64,000 bases of DNA, from assembly GCF_000184705.1 (NCBI RefSeq), contig NC_014831.1, forward strand, positions 1,612,001 to 1,676,000. The letters run 5' to 3'. Numbering within the stretch: the first letter of the stretch is position 1; every line of letters starts with the position of its first letter. This DNA comes from Thermaerobacter marianensis DSM 12885 (lineage in GTDB: Bacteria > Bacillota > Sulfobacillia > Thermaerobacterales > Thermaerobacteraceae). Positions 48,815-58,456 of the stretch are shown piece by piece. The position numbers and the translations under genes are program-made. The notes below the pieces were generated by a model. That model was not told where the DNA came from. It was given only the letters and a program-made list of their open reading frames with translations, and searched no databases.

Positions 48815-50356
48815 TCAGACCGGGTGAACCGGGCTGTGCCGCGCCGGCCACTGGCGCCGGCGGTTCTCGTACAGCGCGAAGCGGCGGGCCAGTTCGTCCC
48901 GCAGGCGATGGCCCGGGACCACCTCGTCGACCACCAGGTCGGACGCCATGCGGTAGATGTCGATGTCCTGCGCGTACTCCTGGCGCTTCTCCTCGACGAA
49001 GCGCTGCCGCTCCTCGCCCTCCAGCCGGGCGATGTGGTGATAGTAGACGGCGTTGACCGCCGCCTCGGGCCCCATGACGGCGATCTGGGCCGTGGGCAGG
49101 GCCAGGCAAGCGTCGGGGCCGAAGGCCGGACCCGCCATGGCGTAAAGGCCGGCGCCGTACGCCTTGCGCACGATGACGGAGATCTTCGGCACCTCGGCCT
49201 CGGCGACGGCGGCGATCATCTTGGCACCGTGGCGGATGATGCCCTGGCGCTCCACCGCCGACCCGATCATGAAGCCCGGCACGTCGGCCAGGAACAGCAG
49301 GGGGATGTTGAAGGCGTTGCAGAGCCAGACGAACCGCGCCGCCTTGTCCGCCGAGTCGACGAAAAGCACCCCGCCCCGCACCCGCGGCTGGTTGGCCACC
49401 ACACCGACGACCCGGCCCTCGATCCGCGCCAGGCCGGTGATGATCTCCGGCGCGAAGAGGCGCTTGATCTCGAAGAAGGAGTCCTCGTCCACCAGCCGCT
49501 GGATCAGGCGGTACATGTCGAAGGGGACGTTGGCGTTGGCCGGGACGATCTGGTCCACGTCCGGCCCCGGCGCCGGCGGGCGCGGCTGGCCCCGGGGCGG
49601 GCGCTCCTCCCAGTGGCTGGGGAAGTAGGAGAGGTAGGTGCGGGCGGCGGCGATGGCCTCCTCCTCGGTGGAGACCAGCACGTCGCCACAACCGGAGACC
49701 GTGCAGTGCATGCGGGCGCCGCCCATCTCCTCCAGCGTGACCTTCTCGCCGATGACCATCTCCGCCATCCGCGGCGAGCCCAGGTACATGCTGGCGTTGC
49801 CCTCGACCATGATGACCACGTCGCAGAAGGCGGGGATGTAGGCCCCGCCGGCCGCCGACGGACCGAAAAGCAGGCATACCTGGGGCACCACGCCCGACAT
49901 GCGGACCTGGTTGTAGAAGATCCGCCCCGCGCCCCGCCGGCCGGGGAACATCTCCACCTGGTCGGTGATCCGCGCCCCGGCGCTGTCCACCAGGTACAGC
50001 ATCGGCACCCGCTGGCGCAGGGCCTGTTCCTGGATGCGGAGGATCTTCTCCACGGTGCGGGCGCCCCAGGAACCCGCCTTGACCGTGGAGTCGTTGGCCA
50101 TCACCGCCACCGTCCGGCCGCCGATGCGCCCCAGGCCCGTGATCACGCCGTCGGCGGGCAGGTCGCCCGCCAGCACGTTGGCCAGGGTGCCGTCCTCCAC
50201 GAAGCTGCCCGGATCCAGCAGCCGCTCCAGCCGCTCCCGGGCGAAGAGCTTGCCCTGCTGACGGTTCTTCTCGTGGTAGCGCTCCGGGCCGCCCCGCCGC
50301 ACCGTGGCCAGGCGCTCCAGGAGCTGCCGGTCCAGCTCCGCGGTGCCGCCGCTCAT
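48815..50356 (-). CDS. Acyl-CoA carboxylase carboxyltransferase subunit (propionyl/methylmalonyl type)
   Basis: A 513-residue biotin-dependent carboxyltransferase. The N-terminal LLDPGSFVEDGTLANVLAGDLPADGVITGLGRIGGR, YLVDSAGARITDQVEMFPG, LFGPSAAGGAYIPAFCD, and the C-terminal PGFMIGSAVERQGIIRHGAKMIAAVAEAEVPKISVIVRKAYG and GPEAAVNAVYY (features named by their key positions) are diagnostic. It transfers CO2 from carboxybiotin to propionyl-CoA or methylmalonyl-CoA's reverse. The ATG at 50356 follows GGGAGGGGAG. The BCCP gene is just upstream; no biotin carboxylase gene is in the window. Confidence 0.92.
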   Translation of the reverse strand: MSGGTAELDRQLLERLATVRRGGPERYHEKNRQQGKLFARERLERLLDPGSFVEDGTLANVLAGDLPADGVITGLGRIGGRTVAVMANDSTVKAGSWGARTVEKILRIQEQALRQRVPMLYLVDSAGARITDQVEMFPGRRGAGRIFYNQVRMSGVVPQVCLLFGPSAAGGAYIPAFCDVVIMVEGNASMYLGSPRMAEMVIGEKVTLEEMGGARMHCTVSGCGDVLVSTEEEAIAAARTYLSYFPSHWEERPPRGQPRPPAPGPDVDQIVPANANVPFDMYRLIQRLVDEDSFFEIKRLFAPEIITGLARIEGRVVGVVANQPRVRGGVLFVDSADKAARFVWLCNAFNIPLLFLADVPGFMIGSAVERQGIIRHGAKMIAAVAEAEVPKISVIVRKAYGAGLYAMAGPAFGPDACLALPTAQIAVMGPEAAVNAVYYHHIARLEGEERQRFVEEKRQEYAQDIDIYRMASDLVVDEVVPGHRLRDELARRFALYENRRRQWPARHSPVHPV

Positions 50357-50507
50357 GGACTCCCCTCCCGTGACCGGCCGTGTCGGTACCGCCGGGCCAT
50401 TGCCCCTGGCCCGGCAGCGGGCACCCGGCCGGGCTCCCGTGCCCGGCCAGGCGCTCCCGCCCCCGCAGCGCCCACCGGCCGGGCCCCCGTCCCCGGCCGG
50501 GCGCCCC

Positions 50508-50720
50508 TCAGGTATCCAGTTCCAGCAGCACGTCCCCCTGGTTGACGAAGTCGCCCGGCTTGACCCGGACCGCGCGCACCGTCCCGCCCGCCGGGCTGGC
50601 CACGGGGATCTGCATCTTCATGGACTCGAGGACCACCACGTCCTGCCCGGCCTCCACCGCCTGGCCCTCGGACACCAGGACCGCCTGGACGATGCCGGCC
50701 ATCTCCGCCTGAATCTCCAC
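50508..50720 (-). CDS. Biotin carboxyl carrier protein (short)
   Basis: A 70-residue biotinyl-lipoyl domain. The biotin lysine is K35 in VVLESMKMQIPVASPAGG. The fold is complete (QAEMAGIVQAVLVSEGQAVEAGQDV to KPGDFVNQGDVLLELDT), so it is a minimal stand-alone carrier. The GTG start at 50718-50720 follows GGGGAGG. It sits 151 bp before the carboxyltransferase gene and after rpsD on the same strand. Confidence 0.9.
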   Translation of the reverse strand: MEIQAEMAGIVQAVLVSEGQAVEAGQDVVVLESMKMQIPVASPAGGTVRAVRVKPGDFVNQGDVLLELDT

Positions 50721-50764
50721 GGGCCCACCCCTCCCCTGGGCTCGCCGGGGCGCAAAGAGACAGG

Positions 50765-50790
50765 AAGGCCGGTGCCAGGGCACCGGCCTT
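50765..50790 (-). terminator. Intrinsic terminator of rpsD
   Basis: AAGGCCGGTGCC (50765-50776) and GGCACCGGCCTT (50779-50790) pair; in the minus direction TCCTGTCTCTTTG follows. Confidence 0.7.
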
Positions 50791-50797
50791 GCCGTGC

Positions 50798-51403
50798 TTA
50801 TCGCGAGTAGAACTCGACGATCAGCGACTCTTCGATGTCGATGGGGATCTCGTCGCGGCTGGGCACCCGCAGCAGCGTGCCCTGGAACCGCTCGGGTTCC
50901 ACGCTGAGGTAGTCCGGCGCCCGCTGCGCGTTCGCCAGGCTCTCCTGGATCAGCGGGATGCGCCGGCTCTTCTCGCGCACGGCGATGACGTCGCCCGGCC
51001 GCACCTGGTAGGACGGGCGGTCCACCTTGCGCCCGTTGACCTGGATGTGGCCGTGGACCACCAGCTGACGCGCGGCCCAGATGGAAGGTGCGAAGCCCAT
51101 GCGGTACACCAGGTTGTCCAGGCGCGTCTCCAGCAGCTGCAGGAGCCGCTCGCCGGTGTTCCCCTTGGACCGCTGGGCGCGCTCGAAGTAGCGCCGGAAC
51201 TGGCGCTCCAGCACGCCGTACATGAAGCGAAGCTTTTGCTTCTCCAGCAAGCGGCGGCCGTACTCGCTCAGCTTCTGCCGCCGGCCCGGCCCGTGCTGTC
51301 CGGGCGGGTAAGGCCGCTTCAGGGCGGGGCACTTGGGCGACCCACAGAGCGGCCGGCCCACACGCCGGCACATGGCGTGCTTCGGGCCCGTGTAGCGTGC
51401 CAT
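50798..51403 (-). CDS. rpsD: 30S ribosomal protein S4
   Basis: A 201-residue S4 protein that nucleates 16S rRNA folding. RPYPPGQHGPGRRQKLSEYGRRLLEKQKLR and the S4 RNA-binding domain (LDNLVYRMGFAPSIWAARQLVVHGHI, VNGRKVDRPSYQVRPGDVI) are canonical. The N-terminal zinc ribbon carries H9, C12, C20 and C25, where the common form has four cysteines, so a His-Cys3 site is likely. The ATG at 51401-51403 follows GGGAGGT. The gene stands alone, away from the ribosomal-protein cluster, as in Bacillus, where S4 represses its own translation. Confidence 0.95.
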   Translation of the reverse strand: MARYTGPKHAMCRRVGRPLCGSPKCPALKRPYPPGQHGPGRRQKLSEYGRRLLEKQKLRFMYGVLERQFRRYFERAQRSKGNTGERLLQLLETRLDNLVYRMGFAPSIWAARQLVVHGHIQVNGRKVDRPSYQVRPGDVIAVREKSRRIPLIQESLANAQRAPDYLSVEPERFQGTLLRVPSRDEIPIDIEESLIVEFYSR

Positions 51404-51439
51404 CCAACCGACCTCCCGAGTTGCCAGCAGCCAACCGCT

Positions 51440-51445
51440 ATTGTA
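51440..51445 (-). promoter_or_regulatory. -10 box (TACAAT) of rpsD
   Basis: TACAAT on the minus strand, 36 bp before the rpsD ATG. Confidence 0.5.
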
Positions 51446-51508
51446 ACCCATCCTGCCGGCAAAGAAAGGGGTGAATTGGACTGCTCCGCGACGGAACGCC
51501 GCCGCCCG

Positions 51509-53356
<1,848 letters not shown>

Positions 53357-53392
53357 TCAAGCCGCGGATTCCTGCCGGTACCGGGTCTCGGC

Positions 53393-53453
53393 GGACGAAC
53401 CGGCGCCGGGTCTCATCGCAAGAAGCGGCACCGGGTCTTCCGGGACGAACCGG
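53393..53453. repeat. Pair of GGACGAACCGG elements, 50 bp apart
   Basis: Copies at 53393-53403 and 53443-53453 are each preceded by a CCGGGTCT-like stretch, so a ~50-bp unit seems duplicated. They lie in the 242-bp gap between folE and metY and belong to a family found at several other places in the window. Confidence 0.5.
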
Positions 53454-53559
53454 CCCGATGGGCCCGGCGTGGCGACCGCCGCCGCGGCCGGCCGCCGTAG
53501 CGACCACCGGGGGCCGCCCGCCGCGACAGCCAGCATCGCCCGCGGGCCGTCCCGCGCCA

Positions 53560-54150
53560 TCAGGGCCGCAGGTCGCTGCGGATCAGGGCGAAGACCTCGT
53601 GGCGGCTGGCCACGTTCTCCCGGAAGAGGCCGCGGACCGCCGAGGTGACGGCGTAGGAGCCGGGCTTCTGGATGCCCCGCATCGTCATGCAGAGGTGCTC
53701 CGCCTCGATGACCACCACCACGCCCCGCGGGTTGAGGCGCTGTTCGATGGCGTCGGCGATCTGGACGGTGAGCCGCTCTTGCAGCTGGGGCCGGCGCGAG
53801 GCGACCTCCACCGCCCGGGCCAGCTTGCTCAGGCCGGTGATGCGGCCGTTGCGCGGCAGGTAGGCCACGTGGGCGCGGCCGTGGAAGGGCAGCAGGTGGT
53901 GCTCGCAGATGGAATAGAACGGGATGTCCTTGACCAGGACCACCTCGTCGTGGTCCGTCGAGAAGAACACGCTGAGCTCGTCGGCGGGGTCGCGGCCGAG
54001 GCCGCTGAAGAGCTCCTGGTACGCCTCCGCCACGCGGCGGGGCGTGTCCACCAGCCCTTCACGGGTCGGGTCTTCCCCCACGGCCTCCAGGATGTCGAGA
54101 ACCGCTCGCTGGATCCTTTCCAGGTCGAACTCTTCGGCGCGTCGCGGCAT
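53560..54150 (-). CDS. folE: GTP cyclohydrolase I
   Basis: A 196-residue enzyme converting GTP to dihydroneopterin triphosphate, the first step of tetrahydrofolate synthesis. The zinc ligands are C82 and H85 in [12 protein letters not shown] and C154 in [58 protein letters not shown] and TSAVRGLF are conserved. The ATG at 54148-54150 follows AAAGGAGA by 6 nt. TACAAT at 54222-54227 is a likely -10. No other folate genes are adjacent. Confidence 0.93.
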   Translation of the reverse strand: MPRRAEEFDLERIQRAVLDILEAVGEDPTREGLVDTPRRVAEAYQELFSGLGRDPADELSVFFSTDHDEVVLVKDIPFYSICEHHLLPFHGRAHVAYLPRNGRITGLSKLARAVEVASRRPQLQERLTVQIADAIEQRLNPRGVVVVIEAEHLCMTMRGIQKPGSYAVTSAVRGLFRENVASRHEVFALIRSDLRP

Positions 54151-54221
54151 GGGGGCTCTCCTTTCCACAACCAGGTCCGCCCGGCCGCGCCCGGCCGGCC
54201 CGGCCGCAGCGGTTCGCCCCC

Positions 54222-54227
54222 ATTGTA
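54222..54227 (-). promoter_or_regulatory. -10 box (TACAAT) of folE
   Basis: TACAAT on the minus strand, 71 bp before the folE ATG, in an otherwise GC-rich stretch. Confidence 0.45.
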
Positions 54228-54238
54228 GCCGAACCGGT

Positions 54239-54706
54239 TCATCCGCCGTGGATCCGCGCCACGCACCAGAGGACCAGGGCGCCCAGGGCCGCCTCCAGCA
54301 CCAGCAGCGCCACCAGCCACCGGGCGGCGGCCGGGAATCGCTCCATGCCGCCGGGGTCCCGCAGCATCGCCGTCACGCCGTAGGCGATGGCACCGCCGGT
54401 GATCAGCATGCCGGCGGCGCCCGCCATCTTGGCCAGCAGCAGGCGCCCGTAAAGGGTGCCGGGCAGGCGGTCGACGGGCCAGGGCAGCGCCAGCACCCGG
54501 ACGATGCCGCTGGCCACCACGGCGGTGGCGGCCGCTACGGCGAAGGCATGGAACCGGCCCACCAGCTGCAGCCAGAGGCGCCGCCGGAGCAAGGGCGGCT
54601 GGCCCGCCAGGACGGGCGCCACCACCAGCAGCTGGTAGAAGACGCTGCCGAGCCAGAGGACGGCACCCAGGTCGTGGACCCAGACCCACCACGCCTTCGG
54701 CGCCAC
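54239..54706 (-). CDS. CopD-like / DUF-type integral membrane protein
   Basis: A 155-residue protein with four membrane helices ([85 protein letters not shown]; segments named by their cores). The helix-1 [10 protein letters not shown] pattern resembles heme- or copper-related CopD/DUF2269 proteins, with a conserved histidine. The GTG start at 54704-54706 follows GGGGGGT. It precedes folE on the same strand. Function uncertain. Confidence 0.6.
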   Translation of the reverse strand: MAPKAWWVWVHDLGAVLWLGSVFYQLLVVAPVLAGQPPLLRRRLWLQLVGRFHAFAVAAATAVVASGIVRVLALPWPVDRLPGTLYGRLLLAKMAGAAGMLITGGAIAYGVTAMLRDPGGMERFPAAARWLVALLVLEAALGALVLWCVARIHGG

Positions 54707-54866
54707 GGCGGGACACCCCCCGTAGCACCCTACGAGGGGCTGCGAGGGGGTAGAACAAGCCCGGCGCGCCCTGGGTGGCGGATCCCCCCGCCGGCCACGG
54801 CCCACGGTCCCGGCGCCCGGCCGCCTCCCTTCCCTTACAGGAGGAGAACCGGAGCGGGCCGGTGGA

Positions 54867-55367
54867 TCAGGGGCGGCCGTCGCCGGTGGCGGCCGCCGGC
54901 TCCGGGGGCCAGGGCCGGACGGTCAGCTCCTCCCGGCCGGGGTACCGCACCAGGTCGATGCGCAGCACGGCCTGCTCCGCCCGGTCCCGGTCCTCCTCCC
55001 CGTACCAGTCGCGGACGAAGTCCGCCACCAGGGGGTCGACATAGACCTCCACCGCCGGGACCGTGGCGCCCTCCTCCAGCGCTGCCGGTGCGGCGGCGCC
55101 TGGCCCGCTGCCCCCGCCGGCCCCGTCGGGCCTGCCACCACCGTCCCCGCCGGCCCGGCCCGCGCCGCCGGCCGCCGCCAGGGGCACCGTCACCGCCTGG
55201 AAGTCGCCCTGTGGCGGCAGGCCCAGATGGACTTCCGGCGGCAGGTTGGGCGAGCAGCAACCGGAAACGAGGAACGCCTCCACGGTCAGGGTGTGGTTGA
55301 GTTCCGGCCGCCGCGCCAGCTCGCGGGCGGCGAAGGCGGCAGCTTCCGGGGTGAGTTCGACGCGCAA
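54867..55367 (-). CDS. HesB-like CC-motif protein
   Basis: A 166-residue protein. The N-terminal half reads like an IscA/HesB-type domain (VELTPEAAAFAARELARRPEL, LTVEAFLVSGCCSPNLPPEVHLG) with a C37-C38 pair at the position used as CC or C-selenocysteine in the CC/Se-motif proteins. A ~35-residue Gly/Ala insert splits it from the C-terminal part (VPAVEVYVDPLVADFVRDWYGEEDRDRAEQAVLRIDLV). The TTG at 55365-55367 follows GGGAGGT. It is divergent from the thioredoxin-fold gene. Iron-sulfur or redox sensing is a guess. Confidence 0.55.
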   Translation of the reverse strand: MRVELTPEAAAFAARELARRPELNHTLTVEAFLVSGCCSPNLPPEVHLGLPPQGDFQAVTVPLAAAGGAGRAGGDGGGRPDGAGGGSGPGAAAPAALEEGATVPAVEVYVDPLVADFVRDWYGEEDRDRAEQAVLRIDLVRYPGREELTVRPWPPEPAAATGDGRP

Positions 55368-55425
55368 TCCGGGCACCTCCCGTGGGCGCCGGTCCGCGCG
55401 GCACGAACCGGCCCTATCCTTGTAG

Positions 55426-55431
55426 TACAAT
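55426..55431 (+). promoter_or_regulatory. -10 box (TACAAT) of the thioredoxin-fold gene
   Basis: TGTAG-TACAAT; TACAAT ends 50 bp before the ATG at 55482. Confidence 0.45.
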
Positions 55432-55481
55432 GTTTCCTGGCAGTCATGTCGATTGTCCGGGACGAAGGAGCGTGCAGGGCG

Positions 55482-56444
55482 ATGGCAACAGCGACGGCAA
55501 CCCCCACCCGGCCCCAGGAGGTTCCCCGCGACCGCTTCGAGCAAGAGGTGCTGAAGCACCAGGGCCAGGTGCTGGTGGAACTGTGGCGGCCTGGGAAGAA
55601 TACGGAGTTCTTCACCCGGGCCCTGGCGGAACAGGCTCAGCGGCATCCCGACGTCAAGCTGGTCCGCATCAACGTGGACGAGTACCGCGACCTGATCGAC
55701 GAGTACCACCGGCGCCGGGCCATCAACGAGACCTACGACCTGGGCCACGTGCCGGGCGTTGCCCTGTTCCGCAACGGCAAGCTCATCACCACGATGAAGC
55801 CGCTGATGGTCAACTCCGATCCCGACCTCATCGCGTACAACGTCCGCCGGCAGCTGGACGTGTTCCTGGCCAAGTTCGTCGAGGACGTCAAGACCTCGGT
55901 GCCGACCGACGAGTCCGACGCGCCGGGCGGCGCCGGCGAGGCGGCCGCCGGCGACAAGGACAAGGACGCCAAGATCAAGGCGGCCCTCGAGAAGGCGGCC
56001 AAGCTCAAGGCGGAGCGGGCCAAGCAGAAGGCCGCCGCCGGTGAGGGCGGTGCCGCCGCGGCGGCCGGGGCGGCAGGCGCGGGCGCCGGCGGAGCGGCGG
56101 CCAAGCCCAAGGCGGCCACCGGGGCGGCGGACAAGGACGCCCGCGTGCAGGCCGCGCTGGAGAAGGCGGCGCGGCTCAAGGCCGAACGGGCGAAGCAGCA
56201 AGCGGCCGCAGCGGCCGGCGAGGCCGCGCCCCAGGGTCCGGCCGCCCAGGGCCAGGCTGAGGGCCAGGCGGAGGGCCCGGCGGGCCAGGGCGAGGCCACG
56301 CGGGCGGAAGCGCCCGCCCCGGCCGCTACGGCGACCCCGGACAGCATGGCACGGGACGACGCGGCACCGGCGGACCGGACGGCCGGCGACGCGACCGGTG
56401 CGACCGGCGAGGCCGGCCAGGCAGCCCAGCCCAAGCAGTCCTGA
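55482..56444 (+). CDS. Thioredoxin-fold protein without CxxC, with duplicated Lys/Ala helical repeats
   Basis: A 320-residue protein. Residues ~18-135 have a thioredoxin fold (QGQVLVELWRPGKNTEFFTRALAEQAQRH, VKLVRINVDEY, HVPGVALFRNGKLITT with the cis-proline P91), but the active-site CxxC is replaced by RPGKNTEFF, so no disulfide chemistry is expected. Two related segments follow: DKDAKIKAALEKAAKLKAER (161-180 within a 28-residue unit) and DKDARVQAALEKAARLKAER (217-236), both helix-forming and Lys/Ala-rich, linked by Ala/Gly runs. The Ala/Pro/Glu tail is disordered. AAGGAG lies 11 nt before the ATG; an earlier ATG (55446) exists. Function unknown. Confidence 0.75.
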   Translation: MATATATPTRPQEVPRDRFEQEVLKHQGQVLVELWRPGKNTEFFTRALAEQAQRHPDVKLVRINVDEYRDLIDEYHRRRAINETYDLGHVPGVALFRNGKLITTMKPLMVNSDPDLIAYNVRRQLDVFLAKFVEDVKTSVPTDESDAPGGAGEAAAGDKDKDAKIKAALEKAAKLKAERAKQKAAAGEGGAAAAAGAAGAGAGGAAAKPKAATGAADKDARVQAALEKAARLKAERAKQQAAAAAGEAAPQGPAAQGQAEGQAEGPAGQGEATRAEAPAPAATATPDSMARDDAAPADRTAGDATGATGEAGQAAQPKQS

Positions 56445-56471
56445 CACCCCGGACCTTCGCCAGCCCACAGC

Positions 56472-56509
56472 GCGGTGGGGCGGGGATCCTCGGATCCCCG
56501 CCCCACCGC
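56472..56509. terminator. Bidirectional terminator hairpin (18-bp arms)
   Basis: The arms at 56472-56489 and 56492-56509 are perfect inverted copies, centred on GGATCC halves, and are followed by CCGTTCTT. It lies between the convergent thioredoxin-fold and aceB genes and would serve both. Confidence 0.65.
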
Positions 56510-56565
56510 CCGTTCTTCCGGGGACGCGCCCCGCCCGTCCCTGCCCTCGCCAACCAGGCCGGCCG

Positions 56566-58161
56566 TCAGTCGATGCGCTCGTAGGCCGGCAGGGTCAGGA
56601 ATTCCACGAAGTCGCGGCTCAGCGCCACCAGCTCGAAGAGCTCCCGCGCCTCGTCGAACCGGCCGCTGCGGAAGAAGGCGTCGCCCACGGCCTGGCGGAT
56701 GGCCTCCATCTCCTCGTCCGCCACCTTTCGGACCAGCTCGGCCGTGACCGCCGGGCCGCCGTCCAGGCTGGCGCCGTGATAGGTCCACTGCCAGACCTGG
56801 GCCCGGGCGATCTCGGCGGTGGCGGCATCCTCCATCAAGTTGAAGATGGCCGCCGCCCCGTTGCCCCGCAGCCACGACGCCAGGTACTGGATGCCCACGC
56901 TGACGTTGTTGCGCAGGCCCGCCTCGGTGATGCGCCCGCCCGGCACCCGCACGTCCAGAAGGTCCCGGGCGGTCACGTGGACGTCGTCCCGCTGCCGCTC
57001 CACCTGGTTGGGCCGCGCGCCCAGCACCCCGTCGAAGACCTCCGTGGCCACGGGCACCAGGTCGGGGTGGGCCACCCAGGTGCCGTCGAAGCCGTCGTTG
57101 GCCTCGCGGATCTTGTCTTCCCGCACCTTGGCCAGGGCCACCTCGTTGACCTGGGGATCCTTGCGGCTGGGGATGAACGCGGCCATGCCGCCGATGGCGT
57201 GGGCCCCGCGCCGGTGGCAGGTCTTGACCAGCAGCTCCGTGTAGGCCCGCATGAAGGGCACGGTCATGGTCACCTGGGCGCGGTCGGGCAGCAGGAAGGC
57301 CGGGTCGTGGCGGAACTTCTTGACCACGCTGAAGATGTAGTCCCACCGCCCCGCGTTAAGCCCCGCGGCGTGGTCCCGCAGCTCGTACAGGATCTCGTCC
57401 ATCTCGAAGGCGGCCAGGATCGTCTCGATCAGCACCGTCGCCTTGATGGTGCCGCGCGGGATGCCCAGCGCATCCTGGGCCAGGTTGAACACGTCGTTCC
57501 ACAGCCGCGCCTCCAGGTGACTCTCCATCTTGGGCAGGTAGAAGTAGGGCCCGGAGCCCTTCTCCAGGAGCCGGCGGGCGTTGTGGAAGAAGTAGAGGCC
57601 GAAGTCGAAGAGGCTTGCCGAAACCGGCTCACCGTCGACCAGGACGTGCTTCTCCACCAGGTGCCAGCCCCGGGGCCGCACCACCAGGGTGGCCACCTTC
57701 TCCCCCAGCCGGTAGACCCGGCCGTCGGGGCTGGTGTATTCGATGGTGCCCTCCACCGCGTCGATCAGGTTGATCTGGCCCTGGATGCAGTTGTCCCAGG
57801 TGGGGGTGTTGGCGTCCTCGAAGTCCGCCATGAACACCCGGGCTCCGGAGTTGAGGGCGTTGATCATCATCTTGCGGTCGACGGGGCCGGTGATCTCCAC
57901 CCGCCGGTCCTGCAGGTCGGCCGGTACCGGAGCCACCCGCCAGTCCCCCTCCCGGATGGCCCGGGTCGAGGCCAGGAAGTCGGGACGAGCCCCCGCAGCC
58001 AACTCCTGCTGCCGCTCGGCCCGCCGCTCCAGCAGCTGCTTGCGCACCGGGTTGAACTCCCGCTGCAAGCGGGCGACGAAGGCCAGCGCCTCCGGCGTCA
58101 GGACTTGTTCGTACCGCTCCCGCAGCGGACCTCGCACCTCGATGCCGTCCAGGGTCGCCAT
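56566..58161 (-). CDS. aceB: Malate synthase A
   Basis: A 531-residue enzyme condensing glyoxylate and acetyl-CoA to malate. [76 protein letters not shown] (with the catalytic arginine and glutamate), [10 protein letters not shown] and [17 protein letters not shown] are conserved; the catalytic aspartate lies in the C-terminal [19 protein letters not shown] region. Length equals the family norm. AGGAGGAGG precedes the ATG. It is the last gene of the glycolate operon, receiving glyoxylate from GlcDEF. No aceA (isocitrate lyase) is adjacent. Confidence 0.94.
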   Translation of the reverse strand: MATLDGIEVRGPLRERYEQVLTPEALAFVARLQREFNPVRKQLLERRAERQQELAAGARPDFLASTRAIREGDWRVAPVPADLQDRRVEITGPVDRKMMINALNSGARVFMADFEDANTPTWDNCIQGQINLIDAVEGTIEYTSPDGRVYRLGEKVATLVVRPRGWHLVEKHVLVDGEPVSASLFDFGLYFFHNARRLLEKGSGPYFYLPKMESHLEARLWNDVFNLAQDALGIPRGTIKATVLIETILAAFEMDEILYELRDHAAGLNAGRWDYIFSVVKKFRHDPAFLLPDRAQVTMTVPFMRAYTELLVKTCHRRGAHAIGGMAAFIPSRKDPQVNEVALAKVREDKIREANDGFDGTWVAHPDLVPVATEVFDGVLGARPNQVERQRDDVHVTARDLLDVRVPGGRITEAGLRNNVSVGIQYLASWLRGNGAAAIFNLMEDAATAEIARAQVWQWTYHGASLDGGPAVTAELVRKVADEEMEAIRQAVGDAFFRSGRFDEARELFELVALSRDFVEFLTLPAYERID

Positions 58162-58231
58162 GGCCTGTACCTCCTCCTGGGTGGTCGACTGCCGGCCACC
58201 TCACCCGCCCGTCGCATCCCCCGTCATCCTT

Positions 58232-58270
58232 CGCGGTAAAGGGAGTGGATGTTTTTTACAGTCTTCGCCA
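58232..58270 (-). promoter_or_regulatory. AT-rich element upstream of aceB, possible promoter/operator
   Basis: In this GC-rich region the minus strand reads GACTGTAAAAAACATCC; TGT-A5-ACA is a small palindrome of the type bound by GntR-family regulators. It lies ~90 bp before the aceB start. A -10/-35 pair is not obvious. Confidence 0.3.
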
Positions 58271-58353
58271 CCGCCGTCCGCCGTCCCTGCCGGATCCCGC
58301 CAGCGGGCGGTCCGCGGCGGTGGATGGCGCTCCCGGTGGGGCCAGCGGCGGCC

Positions 58354-58381
58354 GGCGGCGCGGCCGCTGGGCCGCGCCGCC
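58354..58381 (-). terminator. Hairpin after the transporter gene
   Basis: GGCGGCGCGGCC (58354-58365) and GGCCGCGCCGCC (58370-58381) pair with a 4-nt loop, ~75 nt past the transporter stop. There is no U-tract. Confidence 0.4.
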
Positions 58382-58456
58382 GCCATTTCCTCTCCACCTG
58401 CCGGCCATCCCCCCTCACCGGCCGTACGGGGCGGGCCAGCCGGCACGGGAGTCCGG

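Noticed and set aside
54867-55367. In-frame selenocysteine in the CC-motif protein
   Set aside because: Both positions are plain cysteine codons and there is no internal TGA.
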